Shown: one piece after another, positions 59,600 to 64,000 of the stretch
Layout of the letters: each line of letters starts with the position of its first letter
Numbering within the stretch: the stretch's first letter is position 1
Source of the DNA: Plutella xylostella
Lineage: Eukaryota > Arthropoda > Insecta > Lepidoptera > Plutellidae
Direction of reading: 5' to 3'
Assembly (NCBI RefSeq): GCF_932276165.1
Contig: NC_064007.1
Coordinates: forward strand, 5,714,001 to 5,778,000
DNA: 64,000 bases
Program-made: the position numbers and the translations under genes
Notes under the pieces: model-generated
Seen by the model: only the letters and a program-made list of their open reading frames with translations
Told to the model about the DNA's origin: nothing
Database searches by the model: none

Positions 59600-61900
59600 A
59601 GCCTACTAGTTTTCTTTTGGTTCTTCTCGCAACAGAAATCAACTAAACCGTATTTATTAGTCCTAGTCCATAAAATTTTAGTCTATAATAGCATGCAATT
59701 GCAACTGTAGGTCAAACCCGTACATTTCCGGAAATAAACGGCGAATTTTCAACAGCATTTTATTCATGAAACAAGTCCCATTACGGCTAACTATCCCGAA
59801 TAATAATGACCACTGCACTATTTCATGTTTAAGCTACATGGTACCTGATATAAAATATGTTTATTATTCTGTGCTGCAGTTCAAATGGTATTATTATTCC
59901 ACAGTTAATCTGCGTAACGGCTGTATGAAAGCTCTTTGGATTTAATTTTTCAACTAAATTTTCTTTTCATACCTAGTTTGTGAATAGTAAAGCTCGCTAT
60001 TGTATGGTATGATATGGGTAGCTTTAGAAGTTCTTTGATGCAGGCAAAACCTCTTTTTTCTTTTTCATTTCCTAAAATGCATTATAAGTTTGGCATCATG
60101 CTTACTGCCTCAGTAAGAACTAAGGTCCAATCTTGTCAAATTTATGACGCTGAACCGAATATAGCTCATAATTACCTTATAAAGAACCAAAATTCACTGA
60201 AGAAGAAGAATCAGGTTGAGGTAGTAGGTACTAGGTATAAGTCATTTATGTTTAACTTGATTTCAGTTAGTATGTATAAAACAATACTCTCACATTTCCT
60301 ATAACATTATGATAAAACAGTCAAAATAAATCAAGCACCAGACACGATCTGATGAAACTGGCGTAAAGTTGAACTAATCTAACGGCAATATCTCATCTAC
60401 TGTCACAGAACATTTGTAATTAATCTAAGTAGAAGGAGAAAACAATGCGAGCACAAGCTTCGTAATTCGTAATTTGGCAACACGCCACGAGTGAGTGAAC
60501 AGACAAAAAGTAAAGTCGTAGACTGCAGACATACCTATTGAATACAATATACATACATGCTACACAATGTGGTTCATGCTGGGGTCCACTCCTGATGACA
60601 GAAAGAGCCCCTTATCCGAACGCAGAGTAATTTGTAAAAATTGACGTTCATCAGAAAATTTTATATTTATACGATGAATAAAAACATTTGACTTTGACAG
60701 AAGATAATACCAACGATGTTGAAAAAAGCTCAACCAACCAATTATTTTTAGAGGAAATATTTAAATTACCTATCTGAGAAAAATTTATAACTTAGTTCTT
60801 TATCATGAAGTCCCAGATGATGACAAACATGATGATGATGATTACAAACATACGCTGCTGGATGCGGTTTCCTTCCAATCCTTCATCACTACGATTGACA
60901 AATTATATGAATGCAATTTATACAAATTAAGTCAACTTTCAGTGAAATGCCCTATGCCTTTGGAATTTAAGGTACCACACATGTGGGACAACCTGTATAG
61001 ATTTAAAAAAAGGAAATAAAGTTTTGAAGCACTTGCTCATAAAATGGCGTTAACCTTAGCTCGTAAACTCGAGGTTATGAAGCATAAAAGTACTTTGTTC
61101 TGCCAACATAACGCTTACTTATTCACGTAGAGCACCACTTTATAAGATAACTTCTAAATTTGTGTTAGTAAATCTGTCTTATGTCGCTGAAAACATAACA
61201 GATTTTCCTCTAAAGAGAAATGAAAATGAGGAAAATTTCGTGTGTTCCACTGTTGCACCTACAGTGAGCCTGCATGGTAAAAACAGAAAACAGGGGGCAG
61301 ATATCATTGCAACCCGCTGTACATGGGCATCATCCAAGCTAATGATTGGACAATACATAATATATAATCAATATGGCATGCCACAGGAGATTAATTTACA
61401 ATCTTATACGAGTTATTCCCGAGGAACATAATACTCTCTACGTTATTACTAAACACGTCTTTCTTTCTAGAGCGTATATCGCGAATAGCAGAAGTTTTGC
61501 CAAATACTTTTCCAAAGACTATCGACATCGTTCGCAACGGCCGCATCGCATTCAGTATTCTTTGTATAGAAATTCACACAAAAGCGTCCCCTTCATCGGC
61601 ATATTCGGCATTTCCGACGCCGTTTCTGCAAACATTTATTAAAATCCGTTTTCCACGTCAGACCCCTTAGCATAGAGAATTTCCATCGTGAACGTGAAGT
61701 AGAATTCATCGAATAATTTTTATGAAAATATTAACAGCGCCCCTGGCGGTCGGTAACACAACTTAAATTTTCCTACAAAATTCATCGGGTACCGATATAT
61801 GGACGCTTAACTTTACGATCCATCCCGCATCGAGTTTACAGGAACACTTGTCTCTAACCCTACCTCCTGTGTGAGATGTCAACACGTATTATCATTATTT
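59600..61900. other. Mostly unassigned intron-like DNA
   Basis: Apart from the LINE tail at 60600 nothing is supported. The 89-codon frames at 61162 and 61373 show no known motif. Confidence 0.35.
60600..60702 (+). mobile_element. LINE 3' tail relic
   Basis: Ends GATGAATAAAAACATTTGAC then TTTGACAGAAG, similar in style to the (TTTGAC)n tail at 58553. Confidence 0.35.
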
Positions 61901-61904
61901 ATTT

Positions 61905-62030
61905 TCTCTACCGTCCACCAACCCGCACTTGGCCAGCGTGGTGGACTAAGCCAAAACTCTTCTTTCAATGGAAGGACACCCGTGCCCCACGTGGGGACGT
62001 AATAGGTCGTGATGATGATTTCTCTAACCA
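61905..62030 (-). mobile_element. SINE/LINE tail fragment, inverted
   Basis: CCGTCCACCAACCCGCACTT then GGCCAGCGTGGTGGACTAAG is the inverse of the 8960-9100 and 53140-53255 repeats. It sits directly before the exon-like block at 62046. Confidence 0.55.
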
Positions 62031-62045
62031 CACCTCCCCTTCCAG

Positions 62046-62184
62046 TGACCGCTTCATGAGCCAGCGCGCGCAGCCCCGCCGAGCCTGAGTCCTCGTCCGC
62101 CGCCGCCGACCCCCGGGGTGCCGCCAGATGATCGGGTCCTTCTGGAACCTGTGCCGAGCGTGCCCGTCCATGCCCGTCGATAAG
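62046..62184 (+). CDS. Probable 5' coding exon of an unknown plus-strand gene
   Basis: A strong acceptor (pyrimidine-rich CACCTCCCCTTCCAG) precedes a GC-rich block with a short upstream ORF (ATG at 62055), then ATG at 62128 starting MIGSFWNLCRACPSMPVDK and a donor GTAGGT at 62185 in phase 0. Composition differs sharply from the AT-rich surroundings. It could join the non-coding exon ending at 52261 across a 9.8-kb intron filled by a LINE; the rest would lie beyond the window. Protein not recognised. Confidence 0.4.
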
Positions 62185-62199
62185 GTAGGTGGAGAATTA

Positions 62200-62300
62200 A
62201 TTCTCGTCTATTTTATTCTGAGGGGAGGTGAAGCTCCTGTACGTGGCTCTCTCGAGTGGGACCTTTGTACATATCCCCCTAATTTCAGCTCAGGCAGTCA
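62200..62300 (-). mobile_element. SINE body fragment of third family, inverted
   Basis: GGCTCTCTCGAGTGGGACCT then TTGTACATATCCCC is the inverse of 50745-50800. Confidence 0.5.
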
Positions 62301-62479
62301 AGCTCCCGTTTAATTGGAGCAGCAAGCATGGATGTTGTAAAAGCTGAGATAGGCGCCCTGTAGGTCAAATAATAGCCAATTTTGTTTCTTTAGTAGATGG
62401 ACATGTTAGCAGAATGTGTTCACTGTCTCATTCACTTCCGTAGAGAAATAAATTTCAAAGCATTTCCGTACTGTTTTTA

Positions 62480-63409
62480 AGTGAGTTCTCAAGTAAAGAC
62501 TACAATCATGATGAAATTATTAAGGACCTTGGAGTTTTCTTTGATAAAAAACTATCCTTTGTTCCTCAAATAGATAGTGTTTGCAAGAGAGCATCCAGGA
62601 TGTTAGGCTTCGTAATTAGAAATTCAAATCAATTTAAAAAGGCTAAAACCAAGATAATATTGTATTACTCACTCGTTCGAAGCATCTTGGAATATGCCTG
62701 GGTTGTGTGGAGACCACACTACGCTACCCACGCATTGCGGCTGGAACGAGTTCAAAAAAGGTTTGTACGACATCTACTTTACTCGGAAGGCATGGCTAAG
62801 AAAATATATATTTTATTATAGACGTGTAATAGGTATAGTTAATTCTAATTAAATTCTATAAGATGTTATGTGTAAATATTAGGTTATGTTACTTTTGTAT
62901 GCAAACATAAATTTAGTTATTAAGAGTTTAGACACTTGTCTCCTTACCTTCAGGGTTGACTGGAAGAGATCGCGTTTAGGCGATAAGTCCGCCCTTGTAT
63001 ACTAGGTAGTTAAGTTTATTTCTCTTCATCTTTTATTGTAACTAAGTATGTATTTTGTATACAATAAAGTGTTAAAATAAATAAGAAAATAAAGTCCTAC
63101 AACGAAGCGCTAAAACACTATAAAATGGTCCCAATATCCAAAAGATTTGAACTCATTGACATGTCATTCCTATTTAAATTATTTAATAACAAAATCAACT
63201 GTTCGCAACTGCTTTCAAAATTCAACTTCAGAATACCTCGCACAATTCCTCGTAGGCCCGTCACGCCACTCTACCCTCCCTTAAGGCAGACAGTTCTTGG
63301 GGCCAACTCGGCAATTCCACGCTTATGCAAGCTACTTAATCATCATAGTGGATCTATAGATATTTTCGCAACCACAATAACTAATATACGAAACAGTATT
63401 TTTAATTAA
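62480..63409 (+). pseudogene. LINE ORF2 C-terminal fragment, split by a nested insertion
   Basis: First piece: DLGVFFDKKLSFVPQIDSVC and RSILEYAWVVWRPHY, the thumb-side region after the RT domain. Second piece from 63091: SYNEALKHYK to ITNIRNSIFN and stop. The two are in the same frame once the 62807-63081 insertion and one target copy are disregarded. N-terminal 5' part missing. Confidence 0.7.
62807..63081 (+). mobile_element. 5'-truncated LINE 3' end, nested
   Basis: Flanked by TAAGAAAATA (62797-62806 and 63082-63091). Contains GGAAGAGATCGCGTTTAGGC and GATAAGTCCGCC, a 3' tail common in lepidopteran LINEs, and ends (AATA)n. Confidence 0.75.
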
Positions 63410-63419
63410 ACTTTTTATA

Positions 63420-64000
63420 TATGTATAACGTGACCATTTATTTTTTTTGTCAAAGCGGGACATCTGCGGAATTTCATATCCCATATCGTAAATTTTTTAT
63501 TATATATCGAATTGTTAAATAACGAATCCCGAAGTTTTAATATTCCGAAAACACAATTCCCCGAATGTATAACTTAGTTAACTATTTATCAATTTTTTTT
63601 GCTTCGCTCCGCTTCGCTGCTCTCCGCTTTGTTTTTCGATATCTATGTGCACCTAACACGCTCCTCCTCGCTTCGATCGTCGTGACCTATCTTTAGGTTT
63701 TGGTTCTAAAGTTTTTGAAACGTCCATTTTATTTTTGACAAAATCACGAATTATCATTGTTTTGCGGTCCGGATTTGATATTTTCGTGATATAATAAATC
63801 TGTATTTTATTTTTCGTATGCTAAAGTAATCGTATTTTTTAACGTTCGTGTATTTAACAATCGTAATAACAAACCTTCGTGATTATTATATCTATTCGAT
63901 TTTCATAAATCGATAGTTAAAAATCATACATATTCGGTGTTTCTAATTCGGAAAAAGTACCTATTTTGGAATTTTTGGGTGTTCTCATACCAGACGCTAC
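63420..64000. repeat. AT-rich repeat with the GC-rich core, runs off the window
   Basis: The core at 63600-63710 (inverse of GAGGAGGAGCGTGTTAGGTG) matches 28935-29050 in inverted orientation; flanking DNA differs. No ORF. Confidence 0.5.

Noticed and set aside
61162..61642. Two overlapping 89-codon plus-strand frames
   Set aside because: No recognisable domain, no splice or promoter signals, and biased AT composition.

Overview
The window looks like a moth or butterfly (Lepidoptera) nuclear genome. It is AT-rich, has a strongly fragmented intron-exon gene with GT-AG introns, and is crowded with mobile DNA of types common in Lepidoptera: tRNA-derived SINEs, Helitron-type TC...CTAG elements, TA-flanked MITEs, and jockey/CR1-type and RTE-type LINE pieces. 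Species cannot be fixed from the sequence alone.

The central feature is a complete coding region on the minus strand (stop at 7965, ATG at 34034) for an L-type (Cav1) voltage-gated calcium channel alpha-1 subunit, the orthologue type of fly Ca-alpha1D. I rebuilt 46 coding exons by eye. All junctions keep frame and give about 1822 residues: four six-TM repeats, an EEEE selectivity filter, an AID in the I-II linker, and EF-hand, pre-IQ and IQ regions. Repeat III S5 is encoded by two tandem, equal-length, same-phase exons (20620-20727 and 19703-19810), so mutually exclusive splicing is predicted. They differ at a position known to matter for dihydropyridine binding in vertebrate Cav1. A perfect 16-nt complementary pair lies in the intron between them. 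A 12-nt microexon sits in the IVS3-S4 linker. The 5' part of the gene carries a partial copy of exon 2 that differs only at synonymous sites.

At the left end (677-3332) four intronless plus-strand ORFs are packed with gaps of only 24, 77 and 77 bp, unusual for an animal genome. The second and third are paralogous. None was recognised.

To the right of the channel (34-64 kb) lie SINEs, MITEs, Helitrons and two large non-LTR retrotransposons: an apparently intact two-ORF copy (about 41.9-47.3 kb) and a 5'-truncated copy (54.3-58.6 kb) whose ORF1 has an SGNH-esterase-like segment. A probable plus-strand gene is suggested by a GC-rich promoter-like region with a donor at 52262 and an exon-like block at 62046-62184 (ATG at 62128). 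Three perfect TGACGTCA sites lie just inside the proposed first intron.
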